Assembly: GCF_000379805.1 (NCBI RefSeq)
Contig: NZ_KB903550.1
Span: 35,535 to 99,534, forward strand
Source of the DNA: Lewinella cohaerens DSM 23179
Lineage (GTDB): Bacteria > Bacteroidota > Bacteroidia > Chitinophagales > Saprospiraceae
Reading direction: 5' to 3'
DNA length: 64,000 nt
Made by a program: the position numbers and the translations under genes. Below the pieces are notes generated by a model. The model had not been told where the DNA came from. It saw only the letters and a list, made by a program, of their open reading frames with translations, and did no database searches. Positions 26,022-34,997 of this stretch are shown in pieces. The stretch's first letter is position 1; each line of letters starts with the position of its first letter.

Positions 26022-26741
26022 ATGTATATTATTCCTGCAATCGACATTATTGATGGCAAATGTGTTCGCCTCACCCAGGGCGACTATAACCAGAAAAAAG
26101 TCTATAACGAAGACCCATTGGAGGTCGCAAAAGCCTTTGCTGACGCCGGGGTGACTCGCCTTCATTTGGTAGACCTAGATGGTGCCCGAGCCAAGCATAT
26201 CGTTAACTATAAGGTATTGGAACGCATCGCTACCAAAACCAATCTGCACATCGATTTTGGTGGTGGCCTCAAGAAAGATGATGACCTGTGGATTGCTTTT
26301 GAATGTGGTGCTCAGCAGATTACAGGAGGAACTGTAGCGGTAAAAGCCCCTGATCTGTTTCTATCGTGGCTGGAACGCTTTGGGCCTGAACGTATCATCT
26401 TGGGAGCTGATGTTAAGAACGGAAAAATAGCCGTTAGCGGTTGGCAAGAAGAAAGCCAGGAAGAGTTACTTCCTTTTCTTGAGCGTTACCTGGCGGCAGG
26501 GGTGCGCTATGCTGTTTGTACCGATGTCTCCAAAGATGGCCTTTTGGCCGGTTCCGCCAAGGAACTTTACGCACAAATCAGGACAGAATTTCCAGATTTG
26601 CAACTAATCGCCAGCGGCGGTGTGACGGCTACAGACGAAGTAGAGGAATTGCGAGAAATGGGATGCTTTGGGGCCATTATCGGGAAAGCGATTTACGAGG
26701 GGAAGATTTCTTTGAAAGATTTAATGAGAGACCAATGTTAG
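26022..26741 (+). CDS. hisA: Phosphoribosylformimino-AICAR-P isomerase (ProFAR isomerase)
   Basis: HisA carries out the Amadori rearrangement that opens the ribose of ProFAR. The 239-residue TIM barrel begins [15 protein letters not shown] and has the second catalytic Asp region T-D-V-S-K-D-G (residues about 167-173). The phosphate-binding loops I-D-F-G-G-G-L and A-S-G-G-V-T also appear. The stop overlaps the hisF start by 7 bases, which implies coupled translation. Confidence 0.97.
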   Translation: MYIIPAIDIIDGKCVRLTQGDYNQKKVYNEDPLEVAKAFADAGVTRLHLVDLDGARAKHIVNYKVLERIATKTNLHIDFGGGLKKDDDLWIAFECGAQQITGGTVAVKAPDLFLSWLERFGPERIILGADVKNGKIAVSGWQEESQEELLPFLERYLAAGVRYAVCTDVSKDGLLAGSAKELYAQIRTEFPDLQLIASGGVTATDEVEELREMGCFGAIIGKAIYEGKISLKDLMRDQC

Positions 26742-27490
26742 CAAAACGAATCATACCCTGCCTAGATATTAAAGATGGGCGTACCGTGAAAGGGGTCAAC
26801 TTTGTCCAATTACGCGATGCTGGTGACCCGGTAGAGCTGGGCGCCCGCTACAGCGAAGAAGGAGCCGATGAATTGGTGTTTCTGGACATCACGGCTACCC
26901 ATGAAAAGCGTAAAACACTGGCCGCACTGGCGCGAAAAATTGCCCGGCACCTCAAGATACCTTTTACGGTTGGTGGAGGTATTCGGTCGGTTGATGATGT
27001 AGGAATGCTACTGGATGCCGGCGCTGATAAAGTCTCTATTAACTCAGCAGCCGTGCGCCGGCCGGAACTCATCAGCGAACTGGCGAGGGACTTTGGTAGC
27101 CAATTTGTCGTACTAGCCGTAGATGCAAAGCTAGTAGGCGACGAATGGTATGTACACCTCAATGGTGGCCGGATTGCAACGGAGATGAAACTCTTTGATT
27201 GGGTAAAAGAAGCGGAGAATCGTGGCGCTGGAGAAATTATGTTTACCAGTATGGACCATGACGGCACCAAGGCGGGGTTTGCCAATGAAGCTACAGCAAA
27301 GATTGCTGAACTGGTACAAATTCCCGTAATTGCTTCGGGAGGAGCAGGAAGCATGGAGCACTTTGCAGAAGTGTTTACTAGCGGCCAGGCCGATGCCGGG
27401 CTAGCCGCCAGTATTTTTCACTTTGGGGAAATACCTATTCCGCAGCTAAAAAGTTACCTGCAAGGAAAACGTATTCCGGTAAGGGTCTAG
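26735..27490 (+). CDS. hisF: Imidazole glycerol phosphate synthase, cyclase subunit
   Basis: HisF uses ammonia from HisH to make imidazole glycerol phosphate and AICAR. The start is the ATG at 26735 ([12 protein letters not shown]), overlapping hisA. In-frame codons back to 26516 lie within hisA and are not used. The 251-residue barrel has catalytic Asp in C-L-D-I-K-D-G and in T-S-M-D-H-D-G-T-K, plus phosphate loops V-G-G-G-I-R and A-S-G-G-A-G-S. Its stop lies in the sequence CTAG (27487-27490), which is also the stop of the opposing DUF5362 gene. Confidence 0.97.
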   Translation: MLAKRIIPCLDIKDGRTVKGVNFVQLRDAGDPVELGARYSEEGADELVFLDITATHEKRKTLAALARKIARHLKIPFTVGGGIRSVDDVGMLLDAGADKVSINSAAVRRPELISELARDFGSQFVVLAVDAKLVGDEWYVHLNGGRIATEMKLFDWVKEAENRGAGEIMFTSMDHDGTKAGFANEATAKIAELVQIPVIASGGAGSMEHFAEVFTSGQADAGLAASIFHFGEIPIPQLKSYLQGKRIPVRV

Positions 27491-27933
27491 AAAGACGCAA
27501 GTCCGCCAATGATACCGATGAGGAACATCAAGGCATAAATTCCTAACATAATTGCCATGAGGATGCCGTAGAATTTGAACATTGATTTGTGGTTCTCAAA
27601 AGCATCACGGAGAAATACTTGGTTGTCGTCGCGAAGTGCAACTTGCATTTTCGTAGCGAAATTGTACAAGTAGTAAATCGGAACAAGGCTAATACCAAGT
27701 GCAATAACGTATACCAAAATCATAATTCCTCCCATGCCAGCCATGCCGCCGGCAATCATTGCACCACCGCCAAAGAGCATCATGAGAACGCCCAAGCCAA
27801 TAAAAACAAAGCCAATAATGGCAATAAATTTACCCCAACGGGCAGATTCTGCAAGGAAACCGCGAATAGCGTCTGTAATAATTAATTCTGACCCCGGGTT
27901 GCCGGTGTCGTCAAGAATGTTGTCAATATCCAT
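27487..27933 (-). CDS. DUF5362-like membrane protein
   Basis: The protein has 148 residues with an Asp-rich N-terminus, then hydrophobic stretches at about 36-58 (Gly/Met-rich), 64-92 and 120-143. It is thus probably an inner-membrane protein with three to four helices. The pattern resembles the DUF5362 family, whose function is unknown. It lies on the opposite strand between hisF and hisIE, with its stop codon embedded in the same CTAG palindrome as the hisF stop. This orientation breaks the his operon and means hisIE needs its own promoter or read-through. Confidence 0.85.
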   Translation of the reverse strand: MDIDNILDDTGNPGSELIITDAIRGFLAESARWGKFIAIIGFVFIGLGVLMMLFGGGAMIAGGMAGMGGIMILVYVIALGISLVPIYYLYNFATKMQVALRDDNQVFLRDAFENHKSMFKFYGILMAIMLGIYALMFLIGIIGGLASF

Positions 27934-28040
27934 TGTTAAAGTTTAGGTGAAAAAGTGGTTTTTCGTTTGTGTCAGAGACAGCACAAAAAATAAATTTAAA
28001 AACCTAAAAGAAGGCTTAATTTGTTTTTTGCGCAATCGTT

Positions 28041-28071
28041 ATTGACACTCTTCTATTGTTTAATACTTTTA
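28041..28071 (+). promoter_or_regulatory. Candidate promoter for hisIE
   Basis: ATTG (28041-28044), a spacer of 19 bases and TACTTTTA (28064-28071) approximate the Bacteroidota TTTG-N19-21-TAnnTTTG promoter. The predicted start would be only some 8-10 bases before the hisIE ATG at 28085, a very short leader. The position is sensible because the opposing gene interrupts the operon. Confidence 0.4.
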
Positions 28072-28084
28072 AAGGTAACAAGTA

Positions 28085-28690
28085 ATGCGTGAATTTTCGA
28101 GTTCAGACATAGATTTCCAGAAAGGAGAGGGTTTAGTGCCTGTTATTGTACAGGATGCTAATACCCAGGTTGTGTTGATGTTAGGTTATATGGACGAGGC
28201 CGCTGTTGATAAAACACTTATTGAAAAACGAGTGACCTTTTTTAGCCGCAGCAAAAATCGCTTATGGACAAAGGGCGAAAGCTCCGGCAACTTCCTTGAA
28301 TTGGTTGATCTACAGCTCGACTGCGATCAAGATACGCTGTTGGCACTCGTTGTACCCAAAGGGCCTACTTGCCATAAAGGAACCGATACCTGCTTTGGCA
28401 CAGAAAACAAGGGCTCATTTATTCCTTACCTGGAAAAAGTGATTCAAAATCGTCGGGATAACCCCAATGACGAATCCTATACCAGTTCTCTTTTTAAAAA
28501 AGGAATCAATAAGGTTGCCCAAAAGGTAGGGGAAGAAGCGGTAGAGTTGGTCATCGAAGCCAAAGACGACGACAAGAACCTTTTCCTCAACGAAGCAGCA
28601 GACCTGATGTACCACTATCTGGTACTATTGGCAGCAAAAGGCTACACATGGGAGGAGGTAATGGCCATTTTGCGAGAGCGGCATAAGTAG
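28085..28690 (+). CDS. hisIE: Bifunctional phosphoribosyl-AMP cyclohydrolase / phosphoribosyl-ATP pyrophosphatase
   Basis: The fusion catalyses the second and third steps of histidine synthesis. HisI occupies about residues 1-110 with Q-L-D-C-D-Q-D and C-H-K-G-T-D-T-C-F (zinc-binding Cys). HisE, a MazG-like helical domain, occupies about 115-201 with E-E-A-V-E-L-V-I-E-A and N-E-A-A-D-L-M-Y-H. The 201 residues agree with other fused forms. It is separated from the other his genes by the opposing DUF5362 gene but completes the pathway, so all ten activities except PRPP supply are in the window. Confidence 0.96.
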   Translation: MREFSSSDIDFQKGEGLVPVIVQDANTQVVLMLGYMDEAAVDKTLIEKRVTFFSRSKNRLWTKGESSGNFLELVDLQLDCDQDTLLALVVPKGPTCHKGTDTCFGTENKGSFIPYLEKVIQNRRDNPNDESYTSSLFKKGINKVAQKVGEEAVELVIEAKDDDKNLFLNEAADLMYHYLVLLAAKGYTWEEVMAILRERHK

Positions 28691-28757
28691 AGGAGCGTGT
28701 GTCCTATTTGATAATCCCCCAATAAGCTCTAAATTAGCGAGATACAAAATGTAGTTA

Positions 28758-29279
28758 ATGGGTAAGGAAAAGAAAGAAATAGCAGTGCCAGGGCAGGTAG
28801 AGGCGCACTATCTCTCGCCCTTTGGCTGTTTTCGCTTGGTCGGAAGCCCTAAAGGGCTGCGGTCTGTGAGTTTGGTGAGCACCAAGCCTTGCCCTGCCGG
28901 ACCAATTCCCCGTGAATTGAAAGAAGCAGTAAAGCAACTGGATCAATATTTCAAGCAGCAGCGAGAGGTGTTTGATTTGCCCCTTGATTTTTCCGGACAT
29001 ACGGACTTTCATCAAGCCGTTTGGCAGCAATTGGTGAAAATTCCCTACGGGCGTACCACCTCTTATTTGTCGATAGCCGAACGAATGGGCGACCCCAAAG
29101 CCATTCGGGCCGTAGGCCAAGCCAACCGCAACAACCCCATCGCCATCATCGTGCCTTGCCATCGGGTAATTGCCAAAAACGGACAATTACAGGGCTATTT
29201 TTATGGCCTCGACTTCAAGCGGAGACTTTTGGAATTAGAAAATCCCCTTAGCTTTGCTCGCCAAGGAAGCCTCTTTTAA
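28758..29279 (+). CDS. ogt: Methylated-DNA--protein-cysteine methyltransferase
   Basis: This suicidal DNA repair protein transfers alkyl groups from O6-alkylguanine to its own Cys. In 173 residues it shows the DNA-binding segment G-R-T-T-S-Y and the R finger region A-V-G-Q-A-N-R-N-N-P. The active site is I-V-P-C-H-R-V-I. The following loop reads G-Y-F-Y-G-L-D rather than the usual G-Y-x-G-G-L. The gene lies 7 bases before the flippase, so it may share that operon although the roles differ. There is no Ada N-domain. Confidence 0.93.
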   Translation: MGKEKKEIAVPGQVEAHYLSPFGCFRLVGSPKGLRSVSLVSTKPCPAGPIPRELKEAVKQLDQYFKQQREVFDLPLDFSGHTDFHQAVWQQLVKIPYGRTTSYLSIAERMGDPKAIRAVGQANRNNPIAIIVPCHRVIAKNGQLQGYFYGLDFKRRLLELENPLSFARQGSLF

Positions 29280-29286
29280 TGTCATT

Positions 29287-30735
29287 ATGAATCGAGAATT
29301 TGCCGGTAATGCCGTATTGATTGTTGTGCTGAACTTGGTAGTAAAATCTTTCTACCTTTTTGGCATCGACCGTACGGTACAGAATCTTCTGCCGGAAGGG
29401 GAATACGGCTTGTACTTTACCTTGTTCAACTTCGCGTTTATCTTTCAGATTATCTCTGATTTTGGGCTTCAAAACTTTAATGCCCGCAACCTCTCACAAT
29501 CACGACATTTACTGCAAAAATATTTTCCACACCTTTTAACGATCAAACTGTTGCTAGGTGCCGCTTTTACTGTTGTTACCGTTCTTCTGGGCTACTGGTG
29601 GGGTTTTCGATCAACAGGCGTATGGGTTTTATTGCTCATCATCTGTGTCAATCAGTTTTTACAAACGCTGGTCCTTTTTCTGCGTTCAAACCTGGCAGGT
29701 TTGGGGCTTTACCGTTTAGATAGCTGGGCCTCTGTGTTAGACAAAAGTCTGTTAGTCATCATTGCCGGGGTATTGCTTTGGGGCCCTGGCTTGCGCACTC
29801 ATTTTACGATCATTTGGTTTGTGCTGGCGCAAACAGGGGCTTACGTAATCACAATCTTTCTATTGCTGTGGTATTTGCGTCCTCGGTTGGGGCAGTTGCG
29901 ACTCCGTTGGCGTGGGGCACAGGTGCAAAGCCTGCTGCGGCAGAGTGCCCCGTATGCCCTGGTGGTGTTTTTGATGACTGCTTATACCCGATTAGATGCA
30001 GTTATGATCGAGAAACTGTTACCCAATGGCGCTGTTGAGGCAGATCGTTATGCATCAGCATTCCGGCTTTTAGACGCGAGTAATATTGCAGGTTATCTTT
30101 TGGCAGGCTTACTCTTGCCCATGTTTGCCCGTCAGTTAAAGACCACAACCAGTATTGTACCGCTTACGCGCTTGGCCATCAGTACCATGTGGACGGGCGC
30201 GATCAGTTTGTCCATTAGTGTTATTTGGTTTGCCGTTCCGATTATGACGAGCCTGTATACCAATGGTGATAGTTATTCAGGAGCCATTTTACAATGGCTC
30301 ATGCTTACGTTTATCCCCATGAGTGGTGGCTACGTTTATGGCACCTTACTGACAGCCAATGCCAGTTTGCGCCCTATGAATTGGGTGTTTGTCGCTGGGA
30401 TATTCATAAACGTCATACTCAACCTGTTGCTCATTCCCCGTTATGGGGCGCTGGGCGCTGCGCAAGCTACCTTTATTACCCAGTCGCTGACCTTTTTGGC
30501 CCAATTGGCTTTGGCCAAACATCTTTTGCAGTTACCCTTCGCTCCTGCCTTATTACTGAGGTTGATGCTGCTGTCTGGTTTGCTGGTAGCGCTGGGTTAT
30601 TACCTAAACACTCACTTGCTATCAGTACCTTTGTTCGTTAAATTCAGTGCCTGTATATGTGCAGGTATACTAGGAGCGTTCGCCTTAAAGCTTCTTGATT
30701 TAAAAAGTTGGTGGTCGTGGTTGCGGCCTCAGTAA
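29287..30735 (+). CDS. Polysaccharide flippase (MATE/Wzx-type membrane protein)
   Basis: I start at the ATG at 29287 (M-N-R-E-F-A-G-N-A-V). In-frame codons back to 29254 lie in ogt. The 482-residue protein has about 12 to 14 hydrophobic segments and few charged residues outside loops. The pattern L-P-E-G-E-Y-G-L-Y and a mid-protein Y-T-R-L-D-A-V-M-I-E match Wzx-type flippases, which move lipid-linked sugar units across the inner membrane. It is followed by a Wzz-like chain-length regulator and an O-antigen ligase, which supports this reading. No glycosyltransferase is in the window. Confidence 0.88.
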   Translation: MNREFAGNAVLIVVLNLVVKSFYLFGIDRTVQNLLPEGEYGLYFTLFNFAFIFQIISDFGLQNFNARNLSQSRHLLQKYFPHLLTIKLLLGAAFTVVTVLLGYWWGFRSTGVWVLLLIICVNQFLQTLVLFLRSNLAGLGLYRLDSWASVLDKSLLVIIAGVLLWGPGLRTHFTIIWFVLAQTGAYVITIFLLLWYLRPRLGQLRLRWRGAQVQSLLRQSAPYALVVFLMTAYTRLDAVMIEKLLPNGAVEADRYASAFRLLDASNIAGYLLAGLLLPMFARQLKTTTSIVPLTRLAISTMWTGAISLSISVIWFAVPIMTSLYTNGDSYSGAILQWLMLTFIPMSGGYVYGTLLTANASLRPMNWVFVAGIFINVILNLLLIPRYGALGAAQATFITQSLTFLAQLALAKHLLQLPFAPALLLRLMLLSGLLVALGYYLNTHLLSVPLFVKFSACICAGILGAFALKLLDLKSWWSWLRPQ

Positions 30736-30832
30736 GCGCTAAGCGTACGTCGCAAAGCTTGAAAGATGAGCTTCCATGCACCAAAGCCCAAGGCTTTTTC
30801 TACTTTTGCAAAAAAATCGCAAGTCTTTGCCT

Positions 30833-31975
30833 ATGACTGCTCAAAAAGACAAGGTTCCTAATAACCTGCCGGTAACGCCGAAAACCGATTTGGTGGACGT
30901 TATCCGGACGCTTTTTCGTTGGAAAAAAGTGATTGTAACTGCTTGCCTGCTTGCTGGTATTGGTAGTGCTGTTATCGTATTGCTACTGCCGGTCTATTAC
31001 CAGGCAAATACGGTTTTCTTTGCCACTAGCCCAGACCAAGCTACGCCAGAGTTGTTGTTCGGTGAGGGAGCGGTCGCTCCAGAACTATATGGCAATGAAA
31101 GCGATATCGACCGTATGCTGACCATCAGTGAGTCGAACGAACTGATCGACTACTTGGTGGATACGTTTCGCTTGTATGAGCATTACGATATCGACGAGGA
31201 TAGCCCCAAAGGGCAGTTCTACGTAAGGCGCCATTTTCTGGGGCTTTATGATATCACAAAAACCAAGCGCGACGCGATTCAACTGAGTATAGAGGATCAG
31301 GACCCTGAACTGGCCGCTACAATAGCTCGGACAGCTCGCGATAAGATCAATCAGCTGGGGCAATCGCTCATTAAGTCGACCCAGCAACGTGCGATTACTA
31401 CGTTTTTGAATAATGTTACGCGCAAAGAAGAACAGCTAGGCGTGCTCAGTGATACATTGCAATCACTTCGCAAACGTTACGGTATTTACAATACAGAGGC
31501 GCAGTCAGAAAGCCTTACCGCATTAGCATCAACAACGGAAAATAAACTCAATAGTACCCGCGCCAAATTAGTGGCGTTTCAGGAACGTGGCGGCCGATAC
31601 CGTGATTCTATCAGTGTTTACGAAATAAAAGCAGCAGGTTTAGAAGAGGAATTTTCTAAGTTAAACCTCAAACTCGACCAGTTCAATGACGGTTTGGCAC
31701 AAGTATTACTGTATACCCGCCAATACCAGGAGGCAAATACCAGCCTCAGTGAAGACAAAGAAAAGCTGAAGCAGTACCAAGCGACCTATAGCTCCGATAT
31801 TCCCGCCATGATCGTAGTAGAAGATGCTGCGCGGCCACAGGTCAAGTCTCGGCCTTTCCGTACGCTGATCGTCCTTGGAGCGGTGTTTGTTACCTTCCTT
31901 TTCACCCTGATCGGTATCCTCCTTTTCGAAGCATACAGCGATGTCGATTGGAAAGCAGTTTACCAAGGAGAGTAA
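30833..31975 (+). CDS. Wzz-like polysaccharide chain-length regulator
   Basis: The start at the ATG at 30833 gives 380 residues. An in-frame ATG at 30776 would add 19. A membrane helix at about 33-53 follows D-L-V-D-V-I-R-T-L-F-R-W-K-K, typical of Wzz-type N-termini. A long periplasmic helical region, with coiled-coil character at about 190-310, is followed by a second membrane helix near 343-365 preceded by a Pro-containing stretch (A-A-R-P-Q-V-K-S-R-P). There is no cytoplasmic tyrosine-kinase domain. Such proteins set polymer length. The neighbours agree with this role. Confidence 0.88.
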   Translation: MTAQKDKVPNNLPVTPKTDLVDVIRTLFRWKKVIVTACLLAGIGSAVIVLLLPVYYQANTVFFATSPDQATPELLFGEGAVAPELYGNESDIDRMLTISESNELIDYLVDTFRLYEHYDIDEDSPKGQFYVRRHFLGLYDITKTKRDAIQLSIEDQDPELAATIARTARDKINQLGQSLIKSTQQRAITTFLNNVTRKEEQLGVLSDTLQSLRKRYGIYNTEAQSESLTALASTTENKLNSTRAKLVAFQERGGRYRDSISVYEIKAAGLEEEFSKLNLKLDQFNDGLAQVLLYTRQYQEANTSLSEDKEKLKQYQATYSSDIPAMIVVEDAARPQVKSRPFRTLIVLGAVFVTFLFTLIGILLFEAYSDVDWKAVYQGE

Positions 31976-31985
31976 GAGGCAGCAC

Positions 31986-32287
31986 AAGAAAATCGTGTTT
32001 TATTTTCTGCGCAATAAAAGGAACAGCACGAAAATAGAAACCGATTTCGCTCCGCGTCTACTACGTGGTTGTTTTTCATAATAGTTGAATAAACGCTTCA
32101 TTTTAAGTGTTTCAACTATTTGGAAAACTTAAAGAAAATCGTGTTTTATTTTCTGCGCAATACAAGAACAGCACGAAAATGAAAACCGATTTTGTTTTTC
32201 ACAATAGTTGAATAAACGTTTCATTTCAAGAGTTTTAACTATTTGGAAAACTTAAAGAAAATCGTGTTTTATTTTCTGCGCAATAAA
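31986..32287. repeat. Tandem two-hairpin repeat between Wzz-like and ligase genes
   Basis: Three copies start AAGAAAATCGTGTTTTATTT at 31986, 32132 and 32255 (the last one partial). The first two units are 146 and 123 bases, and the first carries an extra segment of about 23 bases near 32048-32070. Each full unit holds two stems. In one, AAATCG...TATTTTC pairs with GAAAATAG...CGATTT. In the other, AATAGTTGAA pairs with TTCAACTATT at 32080-32120 in the first unit. In the second unit (32203-32243) it pairs with the variant TTTAACTATT, which keeps the stem by a G-U pair. The last copy runs up to 5 bases before the ligase ATG. Confidence 0.85.
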
Positions 32288-32292
32288 AAGTA

Positions 32293-33756
32293 ATGTATAC
32301 CAAATTCAGACAACAGATTGCCAATTTACCCACCGGCCATAGCATAGTGCTGGGCTTTGTGGTATTGGTGCTGTTATCTGTATTTGTAGCTGCGGCTAGT
32401 GGTTATTACGTGCTGGCGGGCATTCCCGCAGTATTGTTGGTGATCTATCTGGCCATTGTCGACTTCAAGCCACTTTATTGGCTGCTCATTGCTTGCATTC
32501 CCATCTCTACCGAAATTCAGCTCCCCAATGGCTTGGGCACCGACCTGCCAACAGAACCACTGATTGTAGGCCTCATGCTGCTCTTTGGCCTATTTATGCT
32601 CCGCAACCTCAAGCAGCTCTCTACCGATTTGCTCAGGCATCCGCTTACCTTATTGTTGCTGTTGCACTTGGCTTGGCTAGCTACGACTACAATAACTTCC
32701 GACTTGTTTATCGTGTCGCTCAAGTTCCTATTGGCCAAGCTATGGTACGTAGTCACCTTTTTCTTACTCAGTGCCTATTTGCTCAGAAATGATGCAGATT
32801 TCCGAAAATTCTTCTGGATTTTCTTCTGGCCATTCATCATGATGGTTTCCATCATTGTTGTTCGTCACGCGCTCTTAGGCTTCTCTTTTCAGGGCATCCA
32901 CAGTATCATGCACCCTTTTCAGCGCAATCATGTCAACTACGCTGCGGCGCTTACCCTTTTCTTTCCCTTTATGGTCTTGATGCTAATGCGCTATCGCCAA
33001 TGGAGCTGGCAGTGGGTTGTGCTTGCAGGGTCAAGCTTGCTGGTATTGGCGGCTATTTATCTTTCGTTTACGCGCGCTGCTTACGTTGCACTGGTCATTG
33101 CCGGAGGCACCTACTTTATCGTCCGCTGGCGCCTGATGAAGTATGCACTCATTGGCGCAGGTATCGCCGCCTTGGTTGGTGTCGTGTATATCGTTCAAGA
33201 CAACACCTACCTCGATTTCGCCCCCAATTACGACCGTACCATTTCCCACGAGCGCTTTGACAACCTGATTGAGGCCACCTATAAGATGGAAGACATTTCA
33301 ACCATGGAGCGGGTCTATCGTTGGGTAGCAGCTGGCCACATGGCACCAGAACGGCCCCTTTTGGGCTGGGGGCCTGGTAATTTTATCAATTTCTACAAAC
33401 CCTTCGCAGTCACCAGTTTCCAGACCTACGTCAGCGACAACCCCGAGCAATCAGGTATCCATAGCTACTTTTTTATGACCCTGGTAGAGCAGGGCTTGCC
33501 CGGCCTACTGATCTTTCTCGCATTATTGGTGGCCTTCTTTCTTCGTGCCGAAAAGCTCTACCACGCATTAGCCGCATATCCCGAACGGCAAAGTATCGCC
33601 CTGACGGCTTTATTGTCGATGACCGTCATCACAGCCTTCCTCTTGATCAATGATTTGATAGAAACCGACAAAGTAGGCTCTTTCTTCTTTATCAACCTGG
33701 CTTTACTGATAAACCAGGATTTGTTCCTGCAAAGGCAAAAGAAGAACTTTTCTTAA
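32293..33756 (+). CDS. O-antigen ligase family protein
   Basis: This 487-residue membrane protein has about 11 to 12 hydrophobic segments. The conserved Wzy_C-type region appears as T-R-A-A-Y-V-A-L (around residue 257). A large periplasmic loop follows with R-V-Y-R-W-V-A-A-G-H, then G-W-G-P-G-N-F and H-S-Y-F-F-M-T-L-V-E-Q-G-L-P-G. Members ligate polymer to lipid A core or to exported glycoproteins, or polymerise repeat units. The function in this species could be either. It lies directly after the tandem repeat and may be read from the same transcript as the flippase and Wzz-like genes. Confidence 0.9.
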   Translation: MYTKFRQQIANLPTGHSIVLGFVVLVLLSVFVAAASGYYVLAGIPAVLLVIYLAIVDFKPLYWLLIACIPISTEIQLPNGLGTDLPTEPLIVGLMLLFGLFMLRNLKQLSTDLLRHPLTLLLLLHLAWLATTTITSDLFIVSLKFLLAKLWYVVTFFLLSAYLLRNDADFRKFFWIFFWPFIMMVSIIVVRHALLGFSFQGIHSIMHPFQRNHVNYAAALTLFFPFMVLMLMRYRQWSWQWVVLAGSSLLVLAAIYLSFTRAAYVALVIAGGTYFIVRWRLMKYALIGAGIAALVGVVYIVQDNTYLDFAPNYDRTISHERFDNLIEATYKMEDISTMERVYRWVAAGHMAPERPLLGWGPGNFINFYKPFAVTSFQTYVSDNPEQSGIHSYFFMTLVEQGLPGLLIFLALLVAFFLRAEKLYHALAAYPERQSIALTALLSMTVITAFLLINDLIETDKVGSFFFINLALLINQDLFLQRQKKNFS

Positions 33757-34012
33757 AAAGCAAATTTCTTATTTTAGGAAAATTTTTCGGAGCCTCCCTT
33801 CGGGCGCTACGTTACGTAGTTCACTATTCGTTCAGCCCTCACGGGCCTGCCCCTGCGGGGGCAGCTACTGCACATCGCTAGGCCTAATGGGCACTGAAAC
33901 ACTAGTATTCGCCGATCCCTAAGTAAAGAAAATCAAGGGAGTATTTTCTCCAATTTTTTCATAGACATATTATCATGTGGAGCTAGATGAAAAGTACAAT
34001 CCCCCTTATAGT
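33757..34012. other. Intergenic region with a GC-rich hairpin
   Basis: Convergent gene ends meet here. CTGCCCC (33847-33853) pairs with GGGGCAG (33858-33864) to give a 7-bp stem, but no T run follows on either strand. Nothing else with support was found in the 256 bases. Confidence 0.4.
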
Positions 34013-34771
34013 TCAAAACCCCCTTGGTGCCTTTAGTGGTCCAAATTTCCCCCAAGCCCCCTCCATCTTATACGGCAAAAAACGAGCAAACAACTCCTCT
34101 TTATACCAACCTAATTCGCGGGTTTTCTGGATCACTTCTTTATGGAAGGGGTTTTGGTAGGCATAGTCCATCATCGCCTGCGAGCTTTCCCAAATGCTGA
34201 ACGTTGCCTGCATAAACAGCGGCCACTCGCCCACGCCGATACTTAATTGCTGACCGGGACGCCCCTTGACGTGGGCACTCACACTCGGCACATAGCGCCA
34301 AAAACCGATCAAGTGCCGTGTTTTGATCGTCGCTCTGGTGATGACGGCCACTGGCGCTTTGATATCATAGTCGGTAGTGATGGTAAAAGGCTGCTGCCCA
34401 CCCCATTCGCCATGCACTACGGCGGGTTTTAGATAAAACGTACAGCGCTCTGTAGATTTTTTCAAGGCACGCAGCCACCAGGGGTGTTGGGTAAAGAAAG
34501 TTTGTGCGGCCTTTTCGTCTTCCCAAATGGCAAGTACCCCGTAAACACCAAAGTTGGGGCGAATACTGAAACCATTGCCAGCACCACTGCCTAGAAGCTT
34601 GAGCAGCTTCAGACCCGGAATATCTTTCAGGTACCAGCCTCCAATACCCATCTGCGAAAAAGCCCACCAGCGCGAGGCTAAACTTTCATAACGCAGCAAA
34701 CTCATTGTTACAACTTCGGAAGAGACAGACATAAGCGGCCAGATAAATGATTCAAAAGCCTCAACAAGCAT
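34013..34771 (-). CDS. CrtA-like (spheroidene monooxygenase family) protein
   Basis: The 252-residue protein matches the CrtA layout: W-W-A-F-S-Q-M-G-I-G near residue 35, K-L-L-G-S-G-A-G-N-G-F, V-Y-G-V-L-A-I-W, F-W-R-Y-V-P, and a closing P-F-H-K-E-V-I with Y-K-E-E-L-F-A-R-F. CrtA is a heme-dependent carotenoid ketolase in photosynthetic bacteria. In Bacteroidota the substrate of homologues is unclear. Starts at 34771 and 34732 are both possible. No other carotenoid gene lies nearby, so a pigment role is inferred only from family. Confidence 0.75.
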   Translation of the reverse strand: MLVEAFESFIWPLMSVSSEVVTMSLLRYESLASRWWAFSQMGIGGWYLKDIPGLKLLKLLGSGAGNGFSIRPNFGVYGVLAIWEDEKAAQTFFTQHPWWLRALKKSTERCTFYLKPAVVHGEWGGQQPFTITTDYDIKAPVAVITRATIKTRHLIGFWRYVPSVSAHVKGRPGQQLSIGVGEWPLFMQATFSIWESSQAMMDYAYQNPFHKEVIQKTRELGWYKEELFARFLPYKMEGAWGKFGPLKAPRGF

Positions 34772-34915
34772 AAAAGAAAATGGTTGCTGTATCTTTTTTG
34801 CAATTCGCCCGTTATTAGTACAAAGTCATCCCTATCCACAAGAAGTACAGTAAGAGATCATGCCCATCTTCAGTAATGAACGGGTTGATCCTGCTGTGCT
34901 ATCGAATTTTACGCT

Positions 34916-34923
34916 TATCTTTG
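34916..34923 (+). promoter_or_regulatory. -7 box for the adenylate cyclase gene
   Basis: TATCTTTG is a full match to the Bacteroidota -7 box TAnnTTTG. No strong TTTG lies 19-21 bases upstream (only GCTG), so the -33 element is weak. The ATG of the cyclase gene follows 74 bases later. Confidence 0.45.
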
Positions 34924-34997
34924 AATTCGGTGTAATACCGGTTTAAGACTAAGTATTTGGGCTGTAATGTGCCCCCTAACAACTTCTGAAGCGGATA

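Noticed and set aside
26848..27354. 168-codon minus-strand ORF inside hisF
   Set aside because: It lies entirely antisense to a well-conserved gene and has a low-complexity Ser/Pro composition typical of a shadow frame.
31986..32287. CRISPR array
   Set aside because: The repeats are over 120 bases, contiguous, without spacers, and no cas gene is near.
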